Assembly: GCA_030295235.1 (NCBI GenBank)
Contig: AP026136.1
Location: 1,178,001 to 1,242,000, forward strand
Length of the DNA stretch: 64,000 nucleotides
From: Fistulifera solaris
Lineage: Eukaryota > Bacillariophyta > Bacillariophyceae > Naviculales > Stauroneidaceae
Direction of reading: 5' to 3'
Below, piece by piece: positions 1 to 11,018 of this stretch. The first letter of the stretch is position 1, and the number at the start of each line of letters is the position of its first letter. The notes beneath the pieces were generated by a model. It saw only the letters and a program-made list of their open reading frames with translations, searched no databases and was not told where the DNA came from. The translations under genes were made by a program, and so were the position numbers.

Positions 1-228
1 TGGCTTGGCGATCTTCGTGTTCAATGACGTGGAAAAACGATGACATCAATGACGTCATCATCAGCACTTGTAACTCAAACGCTAGTGCGGCTACCGGTAC
101 AGGTAATGTTGGTAAAGTTTGGCTTCTTTACAACATCATTGCAATGCCAAGCATGCCCATGGTTATAAATTACGAATATTATGAAAATTACACAAGTACA
201 AAACACAAAACAAAATGAAGGATTGTCT

Positions 229-2039
229 TTATCGCACGTAAACCGGCATGTCGGCCATTATCTCGGAATAATCTTCACTCTCGGAGTACTCGGAGTCGTA
301 CTCGGAATCATCTTCACTGCCCGATGATGATTCATCCTCGTCACAGTTTTCGGTTGATGGATCGGTTACAGCAGTGCCCATGGAGGAGCGCTTGGATAGT
401 TTTGAGACCAATGGCTGAGGAGACGTCTGGACAACGATGGGTTCCGATGGTGGAGGCTTGATTTGACGTTGAGGAGACAAGGGCGGCATCGTCGCTAAAC
501 CAGCCAACAATTCGTTCATTTCGTCGGCATCCATGATATCATCATCGGAACTGTACTCCGAATCAGAGTCTTCGTCACTATCCGAGTCTTCTTCGGAGCT
601 TTCGCTCAGAAGCTCGTGCATCCTGGTATGATTACTTTGGCTCATTTTCGCCATGGGTACTTCTTGAATCGGCTCGATTTCTAACTCATGCAGTGTTTCG
701 AGCTCTGCCTTGGTGGGTCCTGCCAGTGTGGCCAAGATATCATCCATATCATTCATATCAAAGGAACGCTCGGTGAGATTCAGCATAGTGGCCGTAAACA
801 CTCGTTCGGAGATTTCGCGCTCTGTCTCTTCAACGTCATCTAAGTTTTCGTGGCGCAGCAACAGAGCTTCTTCGGGCTCCATCGTGCCACACACTACCAG
901 CTGGGCAAGTTCAGTTGTCAAAGCATGTTTTGGATTGGCGATTGGACAGGAATTAGCAGGGGATCGAAGAAGTGCCGACTGGGGTCGTACACTGTTCGGC
1001 GATCGTTGCGGCCAAAAGATGTCTTTCTTTTTTCGAAGAACTCGATCCATTCCTTCCAGTGCTCTTTGCGAGCACAAGCGAGCGGAGGGTTCTGCCGGCT
1101 GTCATTCATGAAAATCATGTCAATGTCTTCTCGCAACAATAGTTCGACGGTGTCAAACGCTGGCTGACTGGCCCAGAAAGCGTCGTGGAGTAAATTTCTC
1201 CCCAACATGTCAGCAACCTCAAAGCGGCAGCCATATTTCTTGAACAAGTTCAACATTTCCGTGTCTCCGCGTCTGGCAATCATGTGGATTAGTGATTCTC
1301 CTTCTTTGCTGCAAGGATTCGCGCTGATTCCTGCTTTGAGCATGGCTTCAATCTCGTTCAAACGGCGATTACGGACCAAGTTCACGAGATTAACATCGAA
1401 GCTGGCAATCTGAAAGGCGGTGGGTTTGTTGAAATACCCACAACTACTTGAATCGTGACGGTTTGTAGAGTATCCACGGGAAGTCAACAACCGATCAAGA
1501 TACGTCTGCGGCGACTCGGTCTCGAATATCTACGGGAATGAGTCTCGTGAGTTTCTTTTCGAGTATTGAGGGATGATGAGCTATCGAAAAGGCATTCTTA
1601 CCTGAACAGGAGGCGTCATTACCAGACTTTCTCTTTCGCTACTTTCTTCCTTCATTGCAGTTAAACGACCGATCCTTCGGGTTGCTTTCACTGCCCTGTC
1701 GAGCGATACTTGTTCAGTCTTTCCACCAGCCTGACGGTTCTTGAACCATTTGGTGAAAAAGTTTTTGTTGCTTCCTTTTCTCATTGATTCGTTCGAAGGA
1801 AGCATCAAAGCAGATTCCAGTGTCTCCGAAATCTCTGGCGGAAGAGTCTCAATAGTAAGCGGGTTCATTGCGGAAGCAAGGCTTGCGTTGCTGCTGCTTA
1901 TAGTTGCAAAGAATGGTGTTTTTGCGTCTGATTGAAAAGATAATGGCGAGGCAAACGACGATGATAGCCCGACGCTCGATGTCGAATGAATGTCAATGAT
2001 CAAGACCAAAGCAAATGTGCATGTGGCACACGCTGCCAT
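229..2039 (-). CDS. Ankyrin-repeat protein with acidic C-terminus (paralogue 1)
   Basis: Two exons (1602-2039 and 229-1529) around a 72-nt GT-AG intron (1530-1601, phase 0). The N-terminus opens with a hydrophobic stretch (ATCTFALVLIID), possibly a signal peptide or anchor. Exon 2 carries about three ankyrin repeats (motifs AMLKAGIS, GESLIHMIARRGD, LGRNLLHDAF), then a conserved HW-x2-W segment and a Ser/Asp/Glu-rich tail with the motif FDMNDMDDIL. The neighbour at 2703-4203 shares every part, so the pair is a tandem duplication. The reading frame breaks near the T6 run at 1028-1033: one more T joins the ankyrin part to the acidic tail, and the paralogue supports that junction. Ankyrin repeats imply protein-protein binding; the actual role is unknown. 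The start ATG is the first in frame and not otherwise proven. Confidence 0.72.
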
Positions 2040-2702
2040 TCCGACTTACAAATCCTCCGCCTATGATACTTTTCCATACTGGTAATGTGAAATTGCCGAA
2101 ATGTCCCAACCAGAATTCTCTCTGACGTGTAACACTTTGCCTTCTTCCAAATTGATAAGTTCATACAAAGTGGTGCATGAAACATGAAAATGAAACAGTG
2201 TCTGTTCTTTACTCACGAAGTCTACAGAATGAATGCCTGATAGTCATTTCTTTCCAGACATACCCATTAAATAATTATGTGTACTCCCCTTGACATTCCC
2301 TATTCCTTCGTTCTTTACCGGTGCAATGCCTTCTTTAAGACTAGGTACTGTAGTTTGAATTGTACTGAAACGAACAGGTCTTGCGCACTTTGAGAAAAAT
2401 CTGTTGACGTGGCGCAAACACGATCACCATCTTCCATCTTTCCACCGTCCTTCGTGTCTCCGTCGCCTTTCCACCTCTAGGGTCGAAGGCTCCTCCCTTC
2501 TAGGGTCTCTAGCTAGTCTCCACTTTTCTTCTAAAAAAGAGCAAAGAAGATTGGTCGTTCGAATGTGTCAGGATGTCGAAGCCTGGGGAATAGTTAGGCG
2601 TAGAACTTTGGAAGAGGCAATAAAGCTATGTGCTTTTAAAACAGTGGTCGCAATAAAAATTTTTAATTTATAATGTCCAGCTATGTTGCCCGATTACACG
2701 CT
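2040..2702. other. Intergenic, no gene seen
   Basis: Lies between the 5' end of the first ankyrin gene and the 3' end of the second, both on the minus strand. Only short, family-less reading frames are present. It should hold the promoter of the first gene. Confidence 0.5.
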
Positions 2703-4203
2703 TCATCTGGTCGAGCGAACATGATTTGAAAGCTGAAATAGAAGGTCCTCCATCTCATTCATGTCAAAAGTATCGGTTGTGCAACAAGTATCATCACGGT
2801 TCTGGTTGTCCGAGGCAAAGCTCTTCGTTTCATCGTCGGTACAAGTACTTTGCTCGTCATCGTCCGGTTCCTCGCTACCGGATTCATCGGAATTTCCATT
2901 GTCGTCCTCAAATGAAGCACATCTACTTCTGGGGAGAGCTCTAGCATTTTCTGGGGCGGTTCGTCCAGCAGCCACCATAGCTGCTTGCTGTGGAGACAGA
3001 GCGCCAGACGGATCCAAAAGTGGACATGAATTGGTTTCAGACGAGTCAGTGGCGGACACGTTTGTTGTGTAACTCCCGTAGGCCAAAGCACGTTTTTCTT
3101 GGCTTTCAAAAACGCAATCCACTGCCTCCAATGATCCTTGCGGACGTATGATAGGGGTGCTGCGCCAAGCCCATCCACCATGTTGATTAAATTGACATCG
3201 GCCATCAGGATAAGTTCGATGGTGTCAAAACATGGAACTGCCCAACACTAATGGGATAAAAAAAGAGAAAGTGAGATGATCATTCCCAAGGATATCAGAA
3301 ACAAATCTATTCATTGTACACTTACCACTTCGTGTAAAGGCGTGCGACCCAAAGAGTCTGATATCTGGATACTTGCTCCATAATCAAGAAAAAGCTTTAG
3401 CATCTTGCTGTCTCCTCGTCTGCAAAGGAAATGAATCAATGAATCACCGGCACTACTGCAGGGATTAGGAGATATTCCTGCCTGCAGCATCTTTTCGACT
3501 GCTTGGAAGTCTCCATGCTTGACACGCTCCACCAAGAAAGGGTCGTAACTGCTAATTTGGAGAGGAGTAGGCTGGTTGCTATAACCAGTCTGAAGAGCTT
3601 TGAAATGCTCCGTTGAAAGTCCCCGCGAACGCAGAAAGACATCTAGATAACCTTGTGGTGACAGCCAGTTTGTCTAAGAGGGATAACATATTTTGTTAGC
3701 CCAGACAAGGGTTATAGCATTTGAGACATGTCGCGCTTACCTCTTTGTCTGAGCTCGTCCCGGATGCAGTTGAGTCGAAACTGCGAATCGATTTAGTTGA
3801 ACGAAGGCTGTGATTCGATGCTGATAAGCAGCTGATCCGGCTGTCCTGGCGACGCATCTTCACGTTGATAGTATATTCTTTAGGGGTAATGACATATTCT
3901 TTGGGAGTGATAGTATGTTCTTTCGAAGTAGTTACGCTCTCCTTGCTGAGAGTGCTCGGCGAATGCACTGTTACAGAATCCGGTAAACATTTCGCAGGAA
4001 GTGCTATCTCCTGCTGCGAGACCTTCTGCTTTTGCTTTCCAGTCCCACGGCGTTGAAAGAGCCAGTTTCCAAAGAATACTTTGCTCGCGGATTTATCGGG
4101 GGCGGTTGATGAACCACATTTCCTCGATTGGATGCCAAGAAGACAGCCTGCAAGCCAAGAGGAATGCGGCTGCTCTTTGCTTCATTGAATTGTCCTCTGC
4201 CAT
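2703..4203 (-). CDS. Ankyrin-repeat protein with acidic C-terminus (paralogue 2)
   Basis: Exons inferred from homology to the neighbouring paralogue: first exon ending at 3741, second 3326-3673, third 2703-3247, with GT-AG introns 3674-3740 and 3248-3325. The first exon encodes a segment like the paralogue's (GNWLFQRRGTGK against KWFKNRQAGGK) and four imperfect 7-residue repeats (KEYVITP type). Ankyrin motifs include GDSLIHFLCRRGD and LGRTPLHEV. The tail is acidic and ends near FDMNEMEDLL. One base is missing near 3031-3032; adding one A on the coding strand restores NSCPLLDP, matching the paralogue. The 5' end is uncertain: an ATG at 4203 starts a signal-like peptide (QRAAAFLLACRL), but it joins the rest only after another frame change near 4093. 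Molecular role unknown. Confidence 0.62.
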
Positions 4204-4498
4204 GGTGTTTTGATAGCATCAAAGGCTTTGAGCTGGTTTAAGAGGAGCGAGGAGAGAAAATGCGCCAATCCAATCCTTCAACTATGTCGAGGACTCCTTT
4301 TATCCTCGTTCTTTCTGTCTTGTCGTCTAGTGTTAGGGATAAAACCTTAGGACCAGAGTACGTCACGATTTTCCCCTTTTCGGCTTCGAGCAAAAACGAG
4401 GTCACTCGATCTTCGCCCTGTTCTTGTGACTTGGCAATGGCAAACCCGATTTGATTTGTCACTTTGATAATTATTTCCTCTACTTGATACCAGGTAAA
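4204..4498. promoter_or_regulatory. Divergent intergenic promoter region
   Basis: About 295 nt between the probable start of the second ankyrin gene (minus) and the plastid-protein gene (plus). No specific element is recognised. A minus-strand 91-codon reading frame crosses it but has no family resemblance. Confidence 0.4.
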
Positions 4499-5245
4499 AT
4501 GAAATCGTATCACGCCATTCTCTTTCTAGCTTCCCTTGCGCATTCCGACGCCTTTTCCGCGTCTAAACCAAAGAGAATATCGGTACGTTCATTATATGTG
4601 AACAGTGAGAATCGAAACTGCAACATGGGCTCTCTCTAAGCATTGCTTGTATAATTCAATCACTACAGACTTCTCTTTCAGCTTTCCCCACAGAATTCAT
4701 CGCAGTGAGTCGCTGTGGTTGTGTCGTAGCCATTTAAATCATCCGTCTCCTCATTGATTTTCGTTCTTTATTCTTGCAGGCTCTTTCTTCACCCGAAGTC
4801 CCCGTTGACGTTTTAGCGGTAAGTGTCCTCACTTGATTCGTCACAATATAATTTTGCTTCGAGGTCTTCATTCTCACTTCTGTAAAAGAGCTCGGGCGTT
4901 CAGGCAAAAGTTGTCGCCACTGGAGCCGGCGTTGCCGCTGCTTTGGCAGGATTGTTTGGGTTCCGAAAGAGCGACAGCACGCCTTCTCCTAGCCCAGCCC
5001 CTCCGATGGCCAAGCCAGAACCCATTGACGTTTCTATTCCCTATGATGCCGCTGCGCGTCTCGATTTCACAGCATGGTTAGCTAGCCATCCAGAGGCTGT
5101 GAACGACGATACTACCTTTGCGAAATTCAAACCTCTTTACGAAGCAAAAGCCGTCGCTGACGTGATTGTCAAGAAACAAATGCGGGATTTGCAGTTGGCG
5201 CAAGATGCCGCCGCTGCGGCAGCCAAAGCCCTCGACGAGCTTTGA
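4499..5245 (+). CDS. Small plastid-targeted membrane-anchored protein
   Basis: Four exons inferred from splice signals and phase: 4499-4604, 4682-4704 (23 nt), 4780-4818 and 4889-5245. The N-terminus is a signal peptide (YHAILFLASLAH) followed by DAFSASKPKR, which resembles the diatom bipartite plastid presequence with F after the cleavage site. One Gly/Ala-rich transmembrane helix follows (VVATGAGVAAALAGLFG), then a Pro/Ser linker and a soluble Ala-rich helical C-terminus of about 80 residues ending AKALDEL. No enzymatic motif is visible. I infer a plastid membrane protein of unknown function. The micro-exon choice (acceptor after 4681) preserves frame, but an alternative acceptor inside CCCCACAG also would. 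Confidence 0.6.
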
Positions 5246-5370
5246 GTTGATCTAGACGACAACTAGTCTTTACGTTGAAATATACTGATGCCATCGATAC
5301 CTTATAAACTAGCGGTTACATGTTTGTGTGTGTTAAAACTTGCACCTTATGGCAATTCACTGATTCGTTC

Positions 5371-6321
5371 TTAGCGATAGTTGGCATACAAATCTTGGAA
5401 GTTACCCTGGTTGGCCTTTCCCGCCATTGAGTTGTAGGCTTGTGCCTTCTGATTATCACCGCCTCCATACATTTGTTCTCTCTCAGCTTTCTGTGCTTGC
5501 AAAGCCATTTGTTGAGCGTATTCCTGGAAGGATACATAACCATCACCTAAAACGTTACAGTGTTAGTGCGTTAGTTAGAATAGTAAGGAAAGTATCGAGC
5601 GAGTCGACATTTCACATCACGTACCATCATGATCAAAGTCCTCAAATTTCGGGTAGTCTTTCTCTTGCAGTCCTGGATAGTTTGACAAGTAATCACGCAC
5701 ATACATATTGAATTCAGCTCGACTGATGCGATCGTCGCCGTCGATATCGGGCTGCTTGAATTCGTCATAATCTCGCTGCAAAGCTTCTAATTCGTGTTTC
5801 TCCTCTACTTGTAAAAGAGCTTGTTGAAGCTGCTGCACCGCCGACTGCAACTCTTGATTTTGTTCGGTGAGTTTGTAGACGTCATTGTAGTACTGAGAAT
5901 AAAGCTCTTTTGTTCCTTTTGAAACTTGGTTTTTACTTTTTTAACGGCGCGACTGGAATGATACTTTGCACCCATGAACCATGATGCGCCACAACCAACG
6001 AGAAATTTTCCCCATCCCATACCACTAAAATGAAAAAGATTCAGCGGTACATGCCAATACTGTGAGACGCCTTGAACTTTGAATGTTTTTTTTTTTACAT
6101 GTAAATCAATCAGCTCGACGCGTTTTTCCTTACCCTCCTCCACCGGCAGCTTTGACTTGCTGCCGTTGTGCGTAGTCCGCATACAAATTATCTTGTTGTC
6201 CGTAGTCATCTCCGTACTCTTGGTAATCTTGATAGTCGCCATATTCAGCATAATCCCCACTTTGCCCTTCAATTATCGAAGTAGAAGCGAGTAGAACGAG
6301 AAGTGATGCAAGTAATTTCAT
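5371..6321 (-). CDS. Secreted EF-hand protein with Tyr/Asp/Gln-rich N-terminus
   Basis: Three exons: 6134-6321, 5625-6024 and 5371-5546; introns 6025-6133 and 5547-5624. A clear signal peptide (LLASLLVLLASTSIIEG) leads into a Tyr/Asp/Gln-rich low-complexity segment, a short Gly-rich hydrophobic segment (GMGWGKFLVG), a basic coiled-coil-like helix and two EF-hands. The loops read DIDGDDRISRAE and DHDGDGYVSFQE, both with canonical acidic ligands at positions 1, 3, 5 and 12, so calcium binding is expected. The frame breaks at the T4 run 5908-5911 (one base short); the divergent paralogue at 6692-7305 confirms the intended reading QYYNDVY. It probably acts in the secretory system or outside the cell. 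Partner unknown. Confidence 0.75.
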
Positions 6322-6691
6322 TTTGGAAGTGCAGTCTGGTGATTGATCGATTCAGACGCACTAGTTATACCCAGAGAGACGTGAGCTTGGATAATCTATA
6401 ACAATCACAATAAAGGGAAGACTACAAGTGCATCAACCGATGATGTTTGGTGGTTGAATTGGCGACCTGTTGAAATTGAAGTGTCGTTATTGTTGGAGAG
6501 TTTCACGCACGGTGGCAAAACACGTGGAAGGTGTCCGTCAACCGTTTACTGTTTACTATAGAAATTTGTGCAAATTTGAGAGTCACTCCGTCGTCCGCCG
6601 CCATCATCGGCGGCAACAATAACGCAAAGAAATACACGCTGCGATTCCCCGACAGTTGTCATTATACGTCAAGGCAATATCGTTTCTTACC
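6322..6691. promoter_or_regulatory. Shared promoter between divergent paralogues
   Basis: 370 nt separating the start codons of two related secreted-protein genes transcribed away from each other. The arrangement suggests inverted duplication and possible co-regulation. No defined operator is recognisable. Confidence 0.45.
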
Positions 6692-7305
6692 ATGTTATCG
6701 CGATTCTGTAACCTCTTTTGTTGCGTAGTTCTCCTCCTGTCGGGTGTAAACGTCCTGGCGCAGAGCTCTTATCAAGATTATGATTACGATCAAGGCTACG
6801 ACCAAGGATACGAACAGCAGCAAAGCTACGAGCAAGACACCCTTTACAGCGATTACGCGGCAAGACAGCAAGAAAAGGAGGTTGCCGGGTGAGTGTCGGA
6901 CGCGTAGAAGCGTAGTCTGTCTTTCGAAATGACTTGGTCTCACATTATGCTCATCATCCTTTCCGTTACCGCACCGTGACCTTGTGGCTATAATCTGAAA
7001 ATTGCGTCATCTATTCCTTTCGCCATGTTACCCGTCTTGTCTCAAAACAAAATCTCCATTTTCGTTTCCTTTGATAACTTAGAGCGGCTGGCATGGGATG
7101 GGGCAAAATTGCCATGGGCGGCGCCTTGGGTTGGGTTCTGGGCGGAAAGTTTCATTCACGACGCGTGACCAAAAAACTTAATGCAAAACACAAAGAAGAG
7201 CAAAAGGCGGTCTATCAGCAATACTACAATGATGTGTACACGCTGCAACAACAAAATGCTGAACTAATCAATGCACTGGAACAGTTTGGTGCTCGTGTTC
7301 GGTAA
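6692..7305 (+). CDS. Secreted Tyr/Asp/Gln-rich protein lacking EF-hands (divergent paralogue)
   Basis: Two exons, 6692-6888 and 7083-7305, with a 194-nt GT-AG intron. A signal peptide (FCCVVLLLSGVNVLAQ) precedes a low-complexity stretch with YDYDQGYDQGYE. Exon 2 encodes a Gly-rich hydrophobic segment (GMGWGKIAMGG), a basic stretch and the helix QQYYNDVYTLQQQNAEL, all matching the minus-strand neighbour at 5371-6321. It stops where the neighbour continues into its EF-hands, so this about 139-residue protein is a naturally short form or a truncated duplicate. The frame is intact. Function unknown; an extracellular or secretory location is inferred from the signal peptide. Confidence 0.7.
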
Positions 7306-7569
7306 ACGCTCTATCGACATTCGTCATTTGAGATAAAAAATCGATAGCTTTTTTTTACCGTCAAACTACCATTGCAAGTCATTGAAATACCGAGAGGTCT
7401 ATACTTTCTTTTCTAGACGCTGTTGTAGCTATTTGAAAAATGGAAATGCAATATGAAGATTACGTAGAAATAGTTACACTGCTCGTTAAGTGTCTGGTTG
7501 ACCGAATCACCAAAGATTTCGGCAAAGAACATAAGCAGTAACTAAAAAAACAACAAGAAACAGACGTAA

Positions 7570-8070
7570 TCAAGAAAGGTCCTCAGTAGTCGACAACAGA
7601 ATGGACCCGCCAGTCGACGGGATTGTCGTCGTGCAAACCCGCCCTTTTGGTGGACTAACAATGTAATGACTGTCGTCAATCTCACTCTTCTCTACGCGTT
7701 TACGCTTCCCACCAATTTGCTTCGCCTTTTGGTTGATCTTCTTGCGAAGAGGCTTTTGTTTGATCCCCATGGAGGCCGCCTTTGATGCCTTCTTGGAAGC
7801 AAGTTTCGATATCGACGGAGGTGCGTCATCGTCACACAATCCTTTTTCGCTTTCGTCTTCAGAGGGCAAAGACGAAGCATTTGTGTCAACAGTGGCGTCA
7901 TCTTCATCCTTTTCACCTTTTAGAAACTTGGTTGGGCGCTCTTTCACTTCGAGATCGCTGTCGCTATCTTCACGATAGGTCGTGGCAAATCGACGAGCAG
8001 CGTTGCGACGAGGACGACTGCCAGCAACTTTGCCAGTCTCTTGCCACCCTTTTTTCGATTTACGAGCCAT
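7570..8070 (-). CDS. Small basic, probably nuclear, low-complexity protein
   Basis: Single-exon frame of 166 codons. The protein begins with a Lys/Arg-rich segment (MARKSKKGWQE, RPRRNAARR), has an acidic Ser/Asp/Glu middle and then Lys clusters (KKASKAA, RKKINQKAKQ, GGKRKRVEK) resembling nuclear localisation signals. It could be a chromatin- or nucleolus-associated protein, but I recognise no domain. The intact frame, high charge and first-ATG start support a real gene. It lies convergent to the short Y-rich gene on the left. Confidence 0.55.
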   Translation of the reverse strand: MARKSKKGWQETGKVAGSRPRRNAARRFATTYREDSDSDLEVKERPTKFLKGEKDEDDATVDTNASSLPSEDESEKGLCDDDAPPSISKLASKKASKAASMGIKQKPLRKKINQKAKQIGGKRKRVEKSEIDDSHYIVSPPKGRVCTTTIPSTGGSILLSTTEDLS

Positions 8071-9050
8071 GGTGGGACGAAAAGGAGAAACTCAAGTTGT
8101 TATTACGAAGCTCCAATTGTATGAGAGAATTCTTGCCCTTGGTTGCGATGATTGGTGGCAATCGATGAGCATTGCTTTTTGATCGAACGTGTGCTTTTAT
8201 ATGATAGTCCACATCGTTGTGCCCTTCGCGCATGTTCTACAAACACATCCTTCTATCTTACCGGTACCACATCCTATAAAAAAAGGTTCTATTGCTATAC
8301 TTGGTAGCTGGTAGTGTAGAAAATAGAATTTCGAAATCGGAGGGAGTAATTTCTGATCGATGTCACGAGTCACGGTCACGGGTCACGGGTCATGAATTAA
8401 AGAACAGAAAATGTCCGCCTCCCAAACAAAACCGAAAATTCGTAACATCCTTGAACCAAGTTGCCATTTCGCACTTCTCCATTCTCCACTCTCCACTTGC
8501 CAGCATCCAGCATTGATGGACAAGGATCAAGGATTACTTAAATAGGTACAAAGCTAAGGGCCAAAGCTGACACGTGACATTTAATTAATTGTAGAAAGGA
8601 ATAAGCTTTAAGCTATCGCTAATAGCTAATAGCTACCAGTGACTAGTGCCTGGTGTCAACTCCAAACGTGATCGATTGCGGATTGCGGCGAACATCGATA
8701 GTGCTGTTCTTGTTTCTTAAGCCCGTCAATAACATGGTACGTATTGAATATTGAACTTCAAAGCGTGAGTACCGAACGTGAACCAGGCGGGAAAATCCAT
8801 AAGGATAAACTTGTCCTGGACATTTTCAACCTCGTCACGATCATGTAGGCTGTAGGTTACATACGAAATACGAAAGGACATTCAATACCAGGTAGTATAC
8901 ATCGACGACCGACAACTGAATACCAGGTACACAAGGGAACAAAGTGTGCCATCTATAATCTAAAACGACTTTATTGAAACCAAGAACGATATTCTCGTCA
9001 GTAAAGAATGGGATATTTTCTCCTTCTCGCTTCAAGCCACGCCGTCTTGG
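8071..9050. other. Intergenic, short simple repeats only
   Basis: Nearly 1 kb without a convincing gene. It contains degenerate runs such as repeated gtcacggg units near 8370-8390 and TAGCTAATAGC near 8615-8630. Probably promoter sequence for the flanking divergent genes. Confidence 0.45.
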
Positions 9051-9824
9051 ATGACGACAAAAGACGCAAAACGCATCGACTTCTTCATAATTCTTGACAC
9101 CTCACGCAAACGCAAGGGAACAACAAACGTTGGCTTAACGATCGACAAGGAAAACGAGATAATGGAACTCCCCTACTTAGCATCTGCCATTGAAATGAAC
9201 AACATGGCCATTTCATTGACCGAGCGACATCATTACTCGGAAGCTTTCAAGACATTTAAGCTAGCGTTGCAAGTTCTCCAAGGGAATTTGACGGTATCGG
9301 AAGTCGAACATAAACTTTATCGGGCTCAGTTGTACATGCAAACTGAAAGTGATGAGGAGCTATCGTTCGAGCAAGAGCACATCAAAACAATAGAATGCCT
9401 CGTAAAAATTCGCACCTTTCACGGGCGCGATCTCCTTTGTCGACCAACAGAGATGGCGGAGGAACCTTCATCCTTTCTCTGCACCTTGATTTATCTCCAG
9501 GAATCCGATCTTCCTAAATGTGGTAAATCGGTTGAAGGCTATGCTGCTCTCTTGTCCTGTATACTGCAAAATCAAGCGCAAGTTTGTCACAAACTCTCCC
9601 GAGATGAAGAAGATGAAAGAAAGTCCACTGCGTTACGACACAAATCGATTCAGTTAAACACTCTAGCTAAAGCTTTCTCCGACAAAAGTGTCAAAACTTT
9701 CTCGGACGGGCTTTGGAAGTCGGCAACCAAATCACTTCCTGAGATGCCCCGCAAAAGCACTCCACCGCGACGTCCCTTGCGTAGGGGCGAGTCAGTCCTT
9801 TCTCTTCGAACGAAACACAAATAA
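9051..9824 (+). CDS. Diatom-type hypothetical protein with one TPR-like motif
   Basis: Uninterrupted frame of 257 codons. The clearest element is a TPR-like helix pair around residues 45-75 (NNMAISLTERHHYSEAF then KTFKLALQVL), with the usual A-x3-F-x2-AL spacing. The C-terminus is basic and Pro/Ser-rich (KSTPPRRPLRRGES). Short proteins with a single such motif are frequent in diatom genomes and have no assigned function. The start at 9051 is the first ATG; a later ATG at 9162 (MELPYLASAIEMNN) is an equally plausible start because the conserved motif begins just after it. Confidence 0.5.
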   Translation: MTTKDAKRIDFFIILDTSRKRKGTTNVGLTIDKENEIMELPYLASAIEMNNMAISLTERHHYSEAFKTFKLALQVLQGNLTVSEVEHKLYRAQLYMQTESDEELSFEQEHIKTIECLVKIRTFHGRDLLCRPTEMAEEPSSFLCTLIYLQESDLPKCGKSVEGYAALLSCILQNQAQVCHKLSRDEEDERKSTALRHKSIQLNTLAKAFSDKSVKTFSDGLWKSATKSLPEMPRKSTPPRRPLRRGESVLSLRTKHK

Positions 9825-10511
9825 GCCGATTGAGAAGCCCTGTATCAGCAGTCGGCAGATACGAACAGCTGTTTCCACTTCTTACAAAAATGTAAAGTCC
9901 ATGCTTTGACGCATATCATCTTGCATTTTCCGCTTACTTTTATGTTAGGAAGTTGGAGCATCAATTGGTGGTTGGTTTATTGGTGTATTTCGAGCAATGA
10001 GATACGTATTTCTCCGTACGTATTTATCACGACAAAAAGCTACTTTCGGTCGATTCCTTTTCTAGAAAAAAGATTTGCATCCGTTGACGACTGGCGACTC
10101 TAGCATCGCTCTATAATCGACAAGGACTCGTCTAGGATGCCGTCAACCAGAATAAACGCTTCCATGTTCTGCGGTACGTTTGTGCTGAGTCGCTACTCGT
10201 TTCGACTAAGCCAAAACGTCGACAACACGGAAAGTTATTCGTGACTCAACTGTTTCTTGACTCCTCGACGACTTACCGCCGTACTAAAATTTCAACCGCG
10301 TTGATTTCTATTGAAGAGGAAGACAATGGCAAGGGGAATTTGATTGCTATTGACGCGACAGTAATCGGTAAGTTCTTTCTGACTGACAACTAACCTTCTT
10401 ATTAAATGAAGAGTGAGCAAAAGTTGGTGATTTGTGCGTTGATTCATTTTGAAGGTATTAATTCTGACATTGCCGTCCCTATCTCCTGGTGAACTCTCAG
10501 AACAATACACA
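9825..10511. other. Leader/promoter region of the P1 gene
   Basis: No protein-coding gene seen. A strong donor-like gtaagttc at 10369 with an acceptor-like ttgaag near 10455 suggests an intron in the 5' leader of the P1 mRNA. This is not provable from sequence alone. Confidence 0.3.
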
Positions 10512-10892
10512 ATGTACACAAGCTTAGCAGATCTCTCAGACTCTCAAAAGGAGGAAATGGTTGCCTCTCTGGCGTGCCTTTTGGTTGGTCAGAATGGTAG
10601 CGAGGAGGGCATCACAGCTGATTCGCTGAAAGCCGTGGCCGATGCCTCTGGCAACTCGCTTTCACCAGCGATCGCCACTCTTTATAGTTCGGTCGCCGCG
10701 CAAGTTCCCAACGGCGTAAAATCGTACATGCTTGCCCCTGGAGGTGGTGGCGGAGGCGGAGGCGGCGGTGCTGCCAGTGGTGGTGCTCCTGCTGCTGCAG
10801 CTGCCGCGGCGGCTGAGCCCGAGGAAGAAGAGGCTGAGGCACCAGCTGTTGATATGTTCGGCGGCGGTGGTGGCGGCGGAGGTGATTACTAA
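10512..10892 (+). CDS. RPLP1: 60S acidic ribosomal protein P1
   Basis: 126 residues. The N-terminal helical dimerisation region (SQKEEMVASLACLLVG, then TADSLKAVADASGN) matches P1/P2 stalk proteins. It is followed by a Gly run, an Ala-rich hinge and an acidic segment (EPEEEEAEAPAVD). The usual GFGLFD end is replaced by MFGGGGGGGGDY, the same tail as P0 at 15512-16480. P1 pairs with P2 and binds P0 to form the stalk that recruits translational GTPases. I chose the start at 10512 because it is the only in-frame ATG before the conserved helix. P1 rather than P2 is judged from the N-terminus and is the less certain part. Confidence 0.82.
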   Translation: MYTSLADLSDSQKEEMVASLACLLVGQNGSEEGITADSLKAVADASGNSLSPAIATLYSSVAAQVPNGVKSYMLAPGGGGGGGGGGAASGGAPAAAAAAAAEPEEEEAEAPAVDMFGGGGGGGGDY

Positions 10893-11018
10893 GCCAACTC
10901 TCATTTAACACTTAAATCACTTTTTATTTGGATTATGCGGCTTAAGGCTGGGGGCGAACGAGAAACGAATGCACCTGAGACAATCACCATGAAATCAACA
11001 ATTGACTATGTTAATGAG

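Noticed and set aside
4238-4513. 91-codon minus-strand frame between the ankyrin and plastid-protein genes
   Set aside because: Overlaps the first exon of the plastid protein on the other strand, no domain or signal peptide, no paralogue; best explained as chance.
10612-10911. Arg/His-rich minus-strand frames across the P1 gene
   Set aside because: Reverse-strand shadows of the GC-rich Ala/Gly hinge.
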